A model generated the notes under the pieces. That model made no database searches, was not told the DNA's origin, and saw only the letters and a list, made by a program, of their open reading frames with translations. The position numbers were made by a program, and so were the translations under genes. Of a stretch of 64,000 nt of DNA, positions 56,242 to 64,000 are shown piece by piece. This DNA comes from Bacteroidales bacterium (GTDB taxonomy: Bacteria; Bacteroidota; Bacteroidia; Bacteroidales; P3): the NCBI GenBank assembly GCA_024400505.1, contig JAKSMP010000005.1, forward strand, positions 1 through 64,000, in the 5' to 3' direction. Position 1 is the first letter of the stretch. Every line of letters starts with the position of its first letter.

Positions 56242-57078
56242 TCAGGAATTTTCCATGGCTCTTCTTTCAGATAAAAGATACCACACAAAATCCGAATGAC
56301 TCGAATCATGATAGAAATCACCTGATTCAGAACGGAATCCAAAAAAGGACCAGAGATACTCATCTACATTCATGTATAGATCTTCATAAACCAACACCGT
56401 AAGCACGGCACGGTTTAAAACTCTATTTGAAGTTTTTACAATGCGCGAGTATGGTTTTAATTTACCTTCAACCGTAAGCCACCCATTTATCTTCCGATAG
56501 CAGTTACAACCTTTATATCCAATTGGCGTATCAACTGGACCTTTATAAAAAGTCACATGATAAGTAACAGACCGGGTATAAGTAGGAATTAGACCTCTTT
56601 CAGTATTGGTGGTTGGCCAAGCATTTGCATCAATGCTGTGACCAAGTTCCATAATCTCATCTTGATACTCATTCAAAGCATCAATCAGAGAATAGAAGTC
56701 CATACGATACCAATCTGGTACGTATTCGGAAACCGAGGTGAACTGAGCGCGGAACTCACTTTCAGTCCACTTTCCATTCTGAGAATAGAGTTTGGACATC
56801 AGTGCGATTAAAGAGTCGACTTGCTCTACAGTCAGCGTGTCGTCACGGAAAATGGATATTGAATCCTCATCTGAGATATACCAGATAGAGTCTTTTGCAA
56901 TCTTATCCATCTTCTCCTGGAAGGAGAGGTCGAGATAGGACATAGGATCAACCACAACTACGGGCTCCTCATCCTGCACGTCATCTTTAACTACCTTTTC
57001 CTTTTCGCAAGAAGCCAGGGCGGACAAGCCCACCAAGGCAACCAGGCCTAGAAAAAACTTAGTACGAATTTTATTCAT
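56242..57078 (-). CDS. lipoprotein of unknown function
   Basis: 278 residues from ATG 57078. Lipobox LSALASCEKEK with Cys24, followed by an acidic linker (DDVQDEEPVVVVDP) as in surface-exported Bacteroidota lipoproteins. Residues 50-140 are helical and acidic. The later part has a CNCYRKINGWLTVEG stretch and a FGFRSESGDF end. No family recognised. It stands next to the foreign nusA segment but reads with the standard code. Confidence 0.7.
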   Translation of the reverse strand: MNKIRTKFFLGLVALVGLSALASCEKEKVVKDDVQDEEPVVVVDPMSYLDLSFQEKMDKIAKDSIWYISDEDSISIFRDDTLTVEQVDSLIALMSKLYSQNGKWTESEFRAQFTSVSEYVPDWYRMDFYSLIDALNEYQDEIMELGHSIDANAWPTTNTERGLIPTYTRSVTYHVTFYKGPVDTPIGYKGCNCYRKINGWLTVEGKLKPYSRIVKTSNRVLNRAVLTVLVYEDLYMNVDEYLWSFFGFRSESGDFYHDSSHSDFVWYLLSERRAMENS

Positions 57079-57144
57079 AGTTAAGTGTAATTTTCGTCTG
57101 CCATGCTCAGGGCCGACATAATACAATATAGAAAGTGGAGCCAT

Positions 57145-57978
57145 CCATTACTAACCATATTTCAATCAGTAGGGCTGGACTCCCGGAAACATAAAATAAG
57201 GTCAAGATGAAAAGCCCCACATGGATGTATCGTAAAGGATATACGAATACAAACCAAGGGAGCACATCGTTTGACTTTATCCCTCGTAATCATGCAAAAT
57301 GTCCAGTTTTACTGACAAGGAATAAAGCGTATAATGCGCTTTCTCAATTAATTGCGATGCTATTGCTCGCTAGCATCAATATGACAAAGGTACGAAGATA
57401 TTATGAATTGCGCAAATTTATTATGCGTCAGCTAAGTGTCGGAGACACTATTCCACTGGCCTCAGGCCAGTGCGAAACCCCACACAGGCGGAAGGTAGAT
57501 GTCCGAAGGACATAGTCTTCCGCCTGTGTGGGGCAATAACTCGTGGAGGCAGTTCCCCGAAGGGGGACATGAATAGAGTCAACAACATCTTGCCATCATT
57601 CATGTGTGCCTCCGGCACACTTAACCACCCTACCATATACCCCACAGGCATTTGGGTGATGCCCAAATGCCTGTGGGGTTTCGCACCAACTTTGGGTTGG
57701 TGGAGGGTGTATTGTTGCCTTGGCTTTAGTCCGGTTTTTGATAGAGCTGCTATACAGCCAGTATAGAGACAGTGTACGGCTGGTGTATTGCCGTGGTGTT
57801 GCCGTGGTAATGCTTAGGTGGCGCTGCCGAGGTTGGCGGCGAAGCGTTGCTTAGGGCTGGGGCGGGACGTAAGTAGGGGCTGCGGTTGATCGTTGCTTTC
57901 GATAAGCGCTGGGCGTTACTAGGCTTGCAGCATGAAGCCTTCTGTGTGTGCCCTGGCCAAGAACCGTGGGAAAAAGAT
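57145..57978. other. intergenic region with a hairpin array
   Basis: No gene is convincing; open frames across it depend on the inverted repeats. 57435-57702 holds the hairpins described separately. The rest is unstructured to the eye, and 57703-57978 is GC-rich without motifs I recognise. Confidence 0.5.
57435..57702. repeat. array of at least six hairpins
   Basis: Stems in order: AGTGTC (57435-57440 with 57444-57449, loop GGA); CACTGGCC (57454-57461 with 57465-57472, loop TCA); a perfect 17-bp stem (57478-57494 with 57517-57533) enclosing ATGTCC-GAA-GGACAT; GTTCCCC with 57552-57558 and 57562-57568 (loop GAA); GTGTGCC-TCC-GGCACAC (57604-57620); a perfect 18-bp stem (57639-57656 with 57662-57679); and CACCAAC (57684-57690 with 57696-57702). 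Five loops are exactly 3 nt. Confidence 0.9.
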
Positions 57979-58009
57979 TTTGGTATGTCGGAAAAAAGGT
58001 GTATTTTTG
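57979..58009 (+). promoter_or_regulatory. Bacteroidota promoter for the small ORF and GH92
   Basis: TTTG (57979-57982), exactly 19 nt, then TATTTTTG (58002-58009): a full match to TTTG-N19-TAnnTTTG. Transcription would begin about 58016. Confidence 0.75.
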
Positions 58010-58029
58010 CAGATGATTTGCGACTAATA

Positions 58030-58251
58030 ATGACTGCTATGGAATACACCGAAAGAGCGCTTACCGAACAGAACCGTACGAGGTTGAAGGCAGAGCGTCG
58101 GAAAGGCTACATTGTGGGTTTCTGTACCTCTTTGGTGGTGTTGGCGATTACGGCTATCGGCTACTTGTTTTGGGCGCGGCTGATAGTGGTCTATTGCTTG
58201 ATAGGCTTGGCTTTGCTGGCAGGGGTGGAGAATGTAGAATGTAGAGTGTAG
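58030..58251 (+). CDS. small predicted membrane protein
   Basis: 73 residues from ATG 58030, just downstream of a strong promoter match; the longer frame upstream contains the promoter and is rejected. A basic N-terminal helix precedes two membrane helices (about 30-48 and 50-65). The end (VENVECRV) runs into tandem GTAGAATGTAGAGT repeats, so the C-terminus may be eroded. No family recognised. GH92 follows after 70 nt. Confidence 0.5.
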   Translation: MTAMEYTERALTEQNRTRLKAERRKGYIVGFCTSLVVLAITAIGYLFWARLIVVYCLIGLALLAGVENVECRV

Positions 58252-58321
58252 AATGTAGAGTGGGGCGGTAGCCAGTTAAAGTCAACGTTAAGGTTAACGT
58301 AAAAAGAAACAAACATTATAT

Positions 58322-60736
58322 ATGAATAAATATATTAGTATTGCAGTCCTGGCGCTGGCCGGGCTGATGGCGCAGGGGCAGAAGGCAATGGTGCCCAAGC
58401 CAAGGACCAACAACCAGTATGTAAACGTGTTTATTGGCACCAACGGCATGGGCCACACCTTCCCCGGTGCCACCTACCCCTATGGCAGCGTGCAGCTGAG
58501 CCCCGACACCGACACCATTCCCCACAACGTAGGCGGCGTGTATCAACCCAGGGCCTACGACTATTGCGCAGGCTATCAATACAAGGACAACACCATAGTG
58601 GGTTTCAGCCACACCCATTTCAGCGGCACAGGCCACAGCGACCTGGGCGACATACTCATCATGCCTTATAGTGGCGAGACTAGACTCAACCCGGGCACCA
58701 AAGAGAACCCCGACGGCGGCTATCGCCAACGCTATAACCACAGCACCGAGCATGCCCGCCCGGGCTACTACAGCGTGACCCTGGCCGACGACAACATTGA
58801 GTGCGAGCTGACCGCCACGGAGCACTGCGGCGTGCACCGCTATGCCTACCCCCGCGGCGCAGCCCAAAAGGTGGTGCTGGACCTCAGCCACGGTATCTAC
58901 AACTACGACGGCAAGACCCTCTGGGCGCAATGCAACGTGCTGCCCAAAGGCATCATCACCGGCTATCGCATCACCAACGGCTGGAGCCGATCGAACTATA
59001 CCTATTTTGCCATCAAGGCCAACAAGCAGCTGCAGCACTATGGCTGCAAAGACCGGGCCAAACGCGACTATAACGGTTTCTGGGGCAAGTTTGACACCGA
59101 GCACAACTTTCCCGAGATGGGCGGAAGAAAGCTGGTGTGCTGGTTTGACTTTGGCCAATCCAGCAATGAGCCGCTGGAACTGGTGGTGGCTCTCTCGGCC
59201 ACCAGCATGGAGGATGCCCTGGCCAACTTGGAGCACGACCTGAAGCTCTATGCCCAGGATTGCTCGGATAACTACTTCGACTGCATGCTGCAGCACAACG
59301 AGCTGGCCTGGACCCAACGCTTGGCAAACTTCGAGGTGCAGGGATCTGACGACCAGAAAGCCATGCTCTTCACCTCGCTCTATCACACGCTGATCAACCC
59401 CTCGCTCTATGCCAATGCCGACGGCTCGTATCGCGGAATAGACCAGAACGTGCACCGCAGCCGCCGCACCAACTACACCGTCTTCTCTGTCTGGGACACC
59501 TACCGTGCCTTCCACCCCCTCATCACCCTGCTGGACACCACCATGGCCAACGACATAGTGGCCAGCTTCTACAGCCATTACACCCAGAGCCCTCATCACA
59601 TGCTGCCCGTGTGGAGCCACAACGGCAGCGAGAACTGGTGCATGATAGGCTATCACGGCGTGAGTGTGGTGGCCGACGCATTGAGCAAAGGCATCAATGG
59701 CGGCATCAACAGCCAGCGACTGATGCAGGCCATGGACAGCACGGCCAACTGCCCCTACTATGGCTCCACCGACCTATATAAGCACTACGGCTATGCCCCG
59801 GTAGATATGAACCGCACAGGCACCAGCGTGACCCTGGAGAACGCCTACGAAGACTGGTGCATCTACTATGCCCTGCTCAACGAAAAGAACGTGGACGACT
59901 GCTGCCACCAAGGCCATGCCGAGGATGCTGACCGTAAGGCACGATTGAACCACTGGCACCAGCGTGCCTTGAGCTACCGCAATGTGATTGACTCCACCAT
60001 AGGCTTTGCCCGTGCGCGCTACAGCGATGGCAGCTGGAAACAGCCCTACAGCCTTTTGTCCACCAGCGAAATGGGGCTGGTGGAGGGCAATGCATGGAAC
60101 TACTCATTCTATGTGCCCCACGATGTGAACGGACTGATGCGGCTGATGGGCGGCGAGAAAAAGTTTGTTGCCCGGCTGGACACCCTTTTCGCCATGCATG
60201 TGCCCGACCAGTTCTTTGCCGAGACCGAGGATGTGACCCGCGAGGGAATGCTGGGCGGCTATGTGCAGGGCAACGAACCCAGCCACCATATCCCTTACCT
60301 GTATATGTGGACCGCTCAGCCTTGGAAAACCCAATACTGGGTGCGTGAGATCATGAACAAGATGTACCGCAACCACATGGACGGCCTCTGCGGCAACGAC
60401 GACTGCGGGCAGATGAGTGCATGGTATATCTTCTCGGCCATGGGATTCTATCCCGTGTGCCCAGCCTCGGGCCAGTATGTGATAGGTGCCCCGTATGTGC
60501 CCTATATGAAAGTGACGCTGGCCAATGGCCGTAAGCTGGAGATAAAGGCCCCTAAAGTGAGCGACAAAAACCGCTACATTCAAGCCATCCGCTGGAACGG
60601 CAAGCCCTACAACCAATGCTATGTCACCCACCAAATGCTGATGGAAGGGGGCACCCTGGAATTTGATATGGGTGCACGCCCCAACAAGAAACTCTTCCAA
60701 GCCAAAGCCTGCAAACCTTACTCGCTGAGCAGGTGA
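58322..60736 (+). CDS. alpha-mannosidase, GH92
   Basis: 804 residues with a signal peptide (MNKYISIAVLALAGLMAQGQ). GH92 blocks: YVNVFIGTNGMGHTFPGA, YGSVQLSPDT, IVGFSHTHFSGTGHSDLGD in the N-terminal sandwich; SVWDTYRAFHPL, GSENWCMIGYHG, and the late GNDDCGQMSAWYIFSAMGFYPVCP in the barrel, where the catalytic Glu/Asp residues lie. Exo-acting on alpha-mannose of N-glycans or mannans, calcium-dependent in the family. Full length. Confidence 0.96.
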   Translation: MNKYISIAVLALAGLMAQGQKAMVPKPRTNNQYVNVFIGTNGMGHTFPGATYPYGSVQLSPDTDTIPHNVGGVYQPRAYDYCAGYQYKDNTIVGFSHTHFSGTGHSDLGDILIMPYSGETRLNPGTKENPDGGYRQRYNHSTEHARPGYYSVTLADDNIECELTATEHCGVHRYAYPRGAAQKVVLDLSHGIYNYDGKTLWAQCNVLPKGIITGYRITNGWSRSNYTYFAIKANKQLQHYGCKDRAKRDYNGFWGKFDTEHNFPEMGGRKLVCWFDFGQSSNEPLELVVALSATSMEDALANLEHDLKLYAQDCSDNYFDCMLQHNELAWTQRLANFEVQGSDDQKAMLFTSLYHTLINPSLYANADGSYRGIDQNVHRSRRTNYTVFSVWDTYRAFHPLITLLDTTMANDIVASFYSHYTQSPHHMLPVWSHNGSENWCMIGYHGVSVVADALSKGINGGINSQRLMQAMDSTANCPYYGSTDLYKHYGYAPVDMNRTGTSVTLENAYEDWCIYYALLNEKNVDDCCHQGHAEDADRKARLNHWHQRALSYRNVIDSTIGFARARYSDGSWKQPYSLLSTSEMGLVEGNAWNYSFYVPHDVNGLMRLMGGEKKFVARLDTLFAMHVPDQFFAETEDVTREGMLGGYVQGNEPSHHIPYLYMWTAQPWKTQYWVREIMNKMYRNHMDGLCGNDDCGQMSAWYIFSAMGFYPVCPASGQYVIGAPYVPYMKVTLANGRKLEIKAPKVSDKNRYIQAIRWNGKPYNQCYVTHQMLMEGGTLEFDMGARPNKKLFQAKACKPYSLSR

Positions 60737-60763
60737 CCGAAAACGCATTGCCGGTTGCCAATA

Positions 60764-60800
60764 GGGCAGGGGAGGGGGGCGTGGTGCCCCACCCTGCCAA
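60764..60800 (+). terminator. GC-rich hairpin after GH92
   Basis: GGCAGGGGAGGGGGGC against GCCCCACCCTGCC around GTGGT, about 30 nt past the stop. No T-run. Confidence 0.5.
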
Positions 60801-60820
60801 GTTTGGCAAGGGCAAGATAA

Positions 60821-60851
60821 TTTGTTGGTTTCTGATTTTTTTGTATATTTG
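60821..60851 (+). promoter_or_regulatory. Bacteroidota promoter for the FN3/CUB protein
   Basis: TTTG (60821-60824), 19 nt, TATATTTG (60844-60851): a full consensus match. It implies an unusually long leader of about 170 nt before the ATG at 61030; the leader is AT-rich, with no riboswitch I recognise. Confidence 0.7.
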
Positions 60852-61029
60852 CTTGTTTTTTCGCGTAATGGATTATGGAGATTATTTTAATATAAATAAA
60901 TGATATATAGGCAATAGTGAGTATTCTTTATAAAAAATAAAGAATGCCATTATTGTCACTATTTTACTTGAGAAAGAAAATAAAATTTATTATTTAATTC
61001 ATCTATTTATTAACTAAAAAGTATTTGTA

Positions 61030-64000
61030 ATGTTAAAACATGTACAAAGATTGGCTCTCCTGGCTGCAATGATGTTGCTGCCTTGGATGGGTCAGGCTCA
61101 AACTCTTGACGAGTATCTGTTGTCGGTTGACTCCACAACGTTCACGTCAATTGAGTCAACAGGTACAGCCATTACTTTTTCTAACTCAGATGATGGTTAC
61201 GGCACTTGCGAGATGCCTTTCGCCTTCCCCTTTGGCGAAAGCATGTTGGCAGCCAACAACAGCGTCTGCGTTAGTTCGAATGGCTACATCATGTTGACTG
61301 GTACTAGCACTAGTACCACAGGTTCCTACACCTCATCCAACTACCGTGTGATCAATCCTATCTTGGCTCAGGATGCTCACATCGGTCGTTATTCCAATGC
61401 TGGTGCCTACTATCAGCTGGATACTACGGATGAGGGTGTTCAGTGTTTCACCATCGAGTTTCATCGCTTGGCTGCCTACAGCACTCCTTATGGCGAATAT
61501 ACCTGCCAGGTGAAGTTCTACGAGAGTGGCGACATGGAAATTATTTTCGACACTGTTGACTACGGTGGAGCCACCTCTCGCACGTTGCGCACCTACTTCT
61601 GGGATGGCCCCAACGGCGACCTGGCCATGCTCAGCGGCACTTGGGACAACCCTGTGCTGGGAAACACCGCTGCCACCATGCCCATGAGCCCCGCTCCCAC
61701 GCTGGGCTTGCGCTACACCTTCACTCGCCCTGTGATCACCTGCCCCCGCCCCTATGGCTTGGCAGTATCCAACATCATGGGCACTTCGGCCGACCTCTCT
61801 TGGATTGAGAGTGGCACCGCCACCTCTTGGGTGATCGAATACGACACCGCTGGTTTCCAGTTGGGCACCGGCAACCTTGTGTATGCTAGCGACACCTACG
61901 AGTCCCTCGTCAATCTCGAACCTGCTACCAACTATTGGGTTTATCTGCATGCCGACTGCGGCGGCGATACCAGCTTCAATCTTTTCACCACTTTCACCAC
62001 CCTCTGCGGCGATGATCTGTGCCCCATGACTGTGGTGCTCTCCAACCACATGTACTATGAGCCTTGGTACGATGCAAATCTTGTTGTCTCTCAAGGCGAC
62101 TATCAGAATGCTGTGCTTTTCAAAGATAATTACGAGGAAGATGAGACTTTCCTTGTGAATGTGTGCCCCGGCGAGATTACCCTCACCTTCAACGACCCCT
62201 ATGGTGATGCTTCGTCCTACACTTATGGCGTTCAGGTCACCGCTCCCGATGGCACCACCATCTTGAACCGCTACGACGTTTCTAGTTTCTCAACCCTCAC
62301 CGACACGGTCGTTTGCCCCGACTGCTTGGCTCCTACCAACCTTCGCGCTATTGCCACTACCAATGTTGACAGTGTCACCATTGCTTGGCATGCATGGGGT
62401 GAGGCCTCTCAGTGGGAGGTGGCTTACAGCACCAGCTCATCCTTTGTGCCCGATGACGACTACACTGACGGACTGGTTGCTTACGACACCGTTTTCGTAC
62501 TGCCCACCCTCAATCCCGCCTTCTATTATTATGCATTTGTCCGCACCGATTGCGGTGGCTCCTATAGCTCCTGGAGCTCGCCCATCACCATCGTTCCTGG
62601 CGCTTATCTCTGTGGCGTGACGGGTGTTGATACCCTCGTCACCTGCGGCGCTAACATTTACGATGATGGCGGTGCAACCGGCAACTACAGCTCCAACTGC
62701 AACTACACCCTCGTGGTGCGTTCGGCTTCCGAAGATTCCACCATCGTTATTTCCGGTACTGTGGATGGCGAAGGTGGCTATGATGAGTTGACAGTTTATG
62801 ATGGTGTTGGCACATCTGGCACAATCATTTATGATGGTTACACCGGATCCTTCGGCCCTGTTTATTCCACTGGCGGCGCTGTTACCCTCCACTTCAGCTC
62901 TGATGGTAGCGTGCAGAACACTGGCTTTGCCGTGCATGTGTCTTGCGCTTACTTGTCCGACTGCGGCACTCCTTACGATCTCTCCGTCACCAATGTGATT
63001 GGCGACACCGTGTCTCTCCATTGGTTTGACACCACCGCCAACACCGCTTGGCAGATTGCTTACGGTCATACAGGTTTCAACCTCGACACCGTAGAGACCA
63101 ACCTCATTGATGTGTATGACACTGCTTATACCCTCACCGGTCTCGACCTTGGCACCGAATACGAGTTCTATGTGCGCGGTGATTGCGGATCGGAGCAAAG
63201 CTTCTGGGCAGGCCCCGTCACCGCTATGCCTGGCTATTTCTATTCTATGCAGACCAGCGGTGTTGACACCCTGCACAATGCTTGCGGCTATATCATCACC
63301 GACGATGGTGGTCCCAATGCTCCTTACTCCAACAGCTGCAGCTCCACCCTCGTAATTCTTCCTCCCGACGCATCTTCCACCCTTATCATCAGTGGTAACT
63401 CCTATACTGAAGGCTCTTTCGACTATATCCGCATTTATGACGGTATCGGCACCGGCGGTGTTCAGCTGTGGAACGATTACAACGTTTCCGCTCACCAGAC
63501 CTTCGGTCCCTTTACCTCTGATGCAGGTGCTATCACTGTTACCTTCACCTCTGATGGTAGCGTTACCTATGATGGTTTCCAATTGGCTGTTTCTTGCGTA
63601 GCAGCTTCCAACTGTATCCGTCCCAACAACCTTACCGTCAACGGCGTTACCGACGTGGATGTAACCCTCGCTTGGAACGAGCGCGGCGATGCTACTCAGT
63701 GGCAGATTGAGTACGGCCCTGCTGGCTTCACTCCTGGCACCGAGGCTGGCACCATCGAGTTTGCCAACACCAACCCCTACACTATCGTTGGCCTTACCCC
63801 CAACACTCAGTATGATGCCTATGTTCAGTCCGACTGCGGCGGCGAATTGAGCACCCCCACTATGATCTCTTTCCGCACCGCTTGCACCCCTGTGGATTCT
63901 CTGCCTTACTTCTACGGCTTTGAGGATGCTGTGAACGGCTCCAACGGTCACATCAACTCTTGCTGGGTGAAGAACTCTGTCAATGGCGGCTATCCTCAGG
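61030..64000 (+). CDS. large secreted protein with FN3 and CUB-like modules, 3' end outside the window
   Basis: At least 990 residues; the frame is still open at the window end. A signal peptide (LALLAAMMLLPWMGQAQ) precedes a beta domain (25-235; PFAFPFGESMLA, SSNGYIML). Fibronectin type III modules lie at about 237-330, 435-520, 643-735 and 857-950 (DLSWIESGTATSWVIEYDTA; VTLAWNERGDATQWQIEYGP; each ending NTQYDAYVQSDCGGE-like). Two CUB-like modules lie at about 540-640 and 750-857 (DDGGATGNYSSNCNYTLVV, SFDYIRIYDGIG, ITVTFTSDGSV). Such proteins usually end in a T9SS domain, which is not visible here. Likely a surface adhesin or peptidase-associated protein. Confidence 0.88.
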   Translation, partial: MLKHVQRLALLAAMMLLPWMGQAQTLDEYLLSVDSTTFTSIESTGTAITFSNSDDGYGTCEMPFAFPFGESMLAANNSVCVSSNGYIMLTGTSTSTTGSYTSSNYRVINPILAQDAHIGRYSNAGAYYQLDTTDEGVQCFTIEFHRLAAYSTPYGEYTCQVKFYESGDMEIIFDTVDYGGATSRTLRTYFWDGPNGDLAMLSGTWDNPVLGNTAATMPMSPAPTLGLRYTFTRPVITCPRPYGLAVSNIMGTSADLSWIESGTATSWVIEYDTAGFQLGTGNLVYASDTYESLVNLEPATNYWVYLHADCGGDTSFNLFTTFTTLCGDDLCPMTVVLSNHMYYEPWYDANLVVSQGDYQNAVLFKDNYEEDETFLVNVCPGEITLTFNDPYGDASSYTYGVQVTAPDGTTILNRYDVSSFSTLTDTVVCPDCLAPTNLRAIATTNVDSVTIAWHAWGEASQWEVAYSTSSSFVPDDDYTDGLVAYDTVFVLPTLNPAFYYYAFVRTDCGGSYSSWSSPITIVPGAYLCGVTGVDTLVTCGANIYDDGGATGNYSSNCNYTLVVRSASEDSTIVISGTVDGEGGYDELTVYDGVGTSGTIIYDGYTGSFGPVYSTGGAVTLHFSSDGSVQNTGFAVHVSCAYLSDCGTPYDLSVTNVIGDTVSLHWFDTTANTAWQIAYGHTGFNLDTVETNLIDVYDTAYTLTGLDLGTEYEFYVRGDCGSEQSFWAGPVTAMPGYFYSMQTSGVDTLHNACGYIITDDGGPNAPYSNSCSSTLVILPPDASSTLIISGNSYTEGSFDYIRIYDGIGTGGVQLWNDYNVSAHQTFGPFTSDAGAITVTFTSDGSVTYDGFQLAVSCVAASNCIRPNNLTVNGVTDVDVTLAWNERGDATQWQIEYGPAGFTPGTEAGTIEFANTNPYTIVGLTPNTQYDAYVQSDCGGELSTPTMISFRTACTPVDSLPYFYGFEDAVNGSNGHINSCWVKNSVNGGYPQ

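Noticed and set aside
57207..57515. 102-residue plus-strand frame
   Set aside because: It runs into the hairpin array, has no motif, and no promoter or conserved start is visible.
58316..59656. 446-residue minus-strand frame opposite GH92
   Set aside because: GH92 motifs cover the plus strand throughout; the antisense product has no motif, only Gly/Val-rich composition.
62437..63951. 504-residue open frame on the minus strand
   Set aside because: It lies wholly antisense to the FN3/CUB gene, whose modules are unmistakable on the plus strand. The frame is a codon-bias shadow.

Overview
The window looks like a Bacteroidales (Bacteroidota) chromosome from an anaerobic, probably host-associated community, most likely a metagenome contig. 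Supporting signs are secreted proteins with type IX secretion (T9SS) sorting domains, Bacteroidota-type promoters (TTTG-N19-TAnnTTTG), a Bacteroidota-style LptB/LptC/LpxD/KdsD lipopolysaccharide gene set, PorE-like OmpA/propeller and DUF4476 proteins, and glycan hydrolases of families GH29, GH92 and GH106.

Layout. 1-900: the C-terminal end of pyruvate:ferredoxin oxidoreductase (PFOR), interrupted by about seven short insertions, most of them built around hairpins with 3-nt loops. 1671-14769 (minus): a HAD phosphatase, the threonine-to-glycine pair kbl-tdh, secreted and T9SS proteins, a TPR/VOC pair, a sirtuin, an OmpA-propeller protein and acetate kinase. 15024-27470 (plus): a C69 dipeptidase, an arginase-fold protein with altered metal ligands, then a tight run with a VWA-like membrane protein, two polysaccharide flippases, TrmH, a lipoprotein and FabD, followed by an outer-membrane barrel gene. 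27556-29326 (minus): lptB and kdsD. 29400-34432 (plus): RecQ, a thioesterase, a GH29 fucosidase and an EamA transporter. 35142-49827 (minus): twelve closely packed genes from pth and coaX through lptC and lpxD to two SGNH hydrolases, an MBOAT acyltransferase, an LtaS-like enzyme and a second C69 dipeptidase. This reads as an envelope biogenesis and glycan-modification cluster. 50140-55361: DUF4476, an HD-like protein, a GH106 rhamnosidase and a Fic protein. 56242-64000: a lipoprotein, a hairpin array, a GH92 mannosidase and a large FN3/CUB secreted protein cut by the window end.

The most striking item is 55586-56122. It is the C-terminal half of NusA, readable only if UGA is glycine (nine UGA codons, all where glycine is expected), followed by its own terminator. 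This is the genetic code of Absconditabacteria (SR1) and Gracilibacteria. It is strongly AT-rich and sits between ordinary Bacteroidales sequences, so it is either a chimeric assembly join or DNA taken from a recoded bacterium.

Other unusual structure: a 22-bp repeat shared, in one unit exactly, by two loci 26 kb apart and each downstream of a gene; a perfect 44-bp AT palindrome; a 19-bp inverted repeat inside kbl-tdh; and a cluster of at least six hairpins at 57435-57702, including perfect 17- and 18-bp stems. I saw no tRNA, rRNA, CRISPR array or intact insertion sequence.
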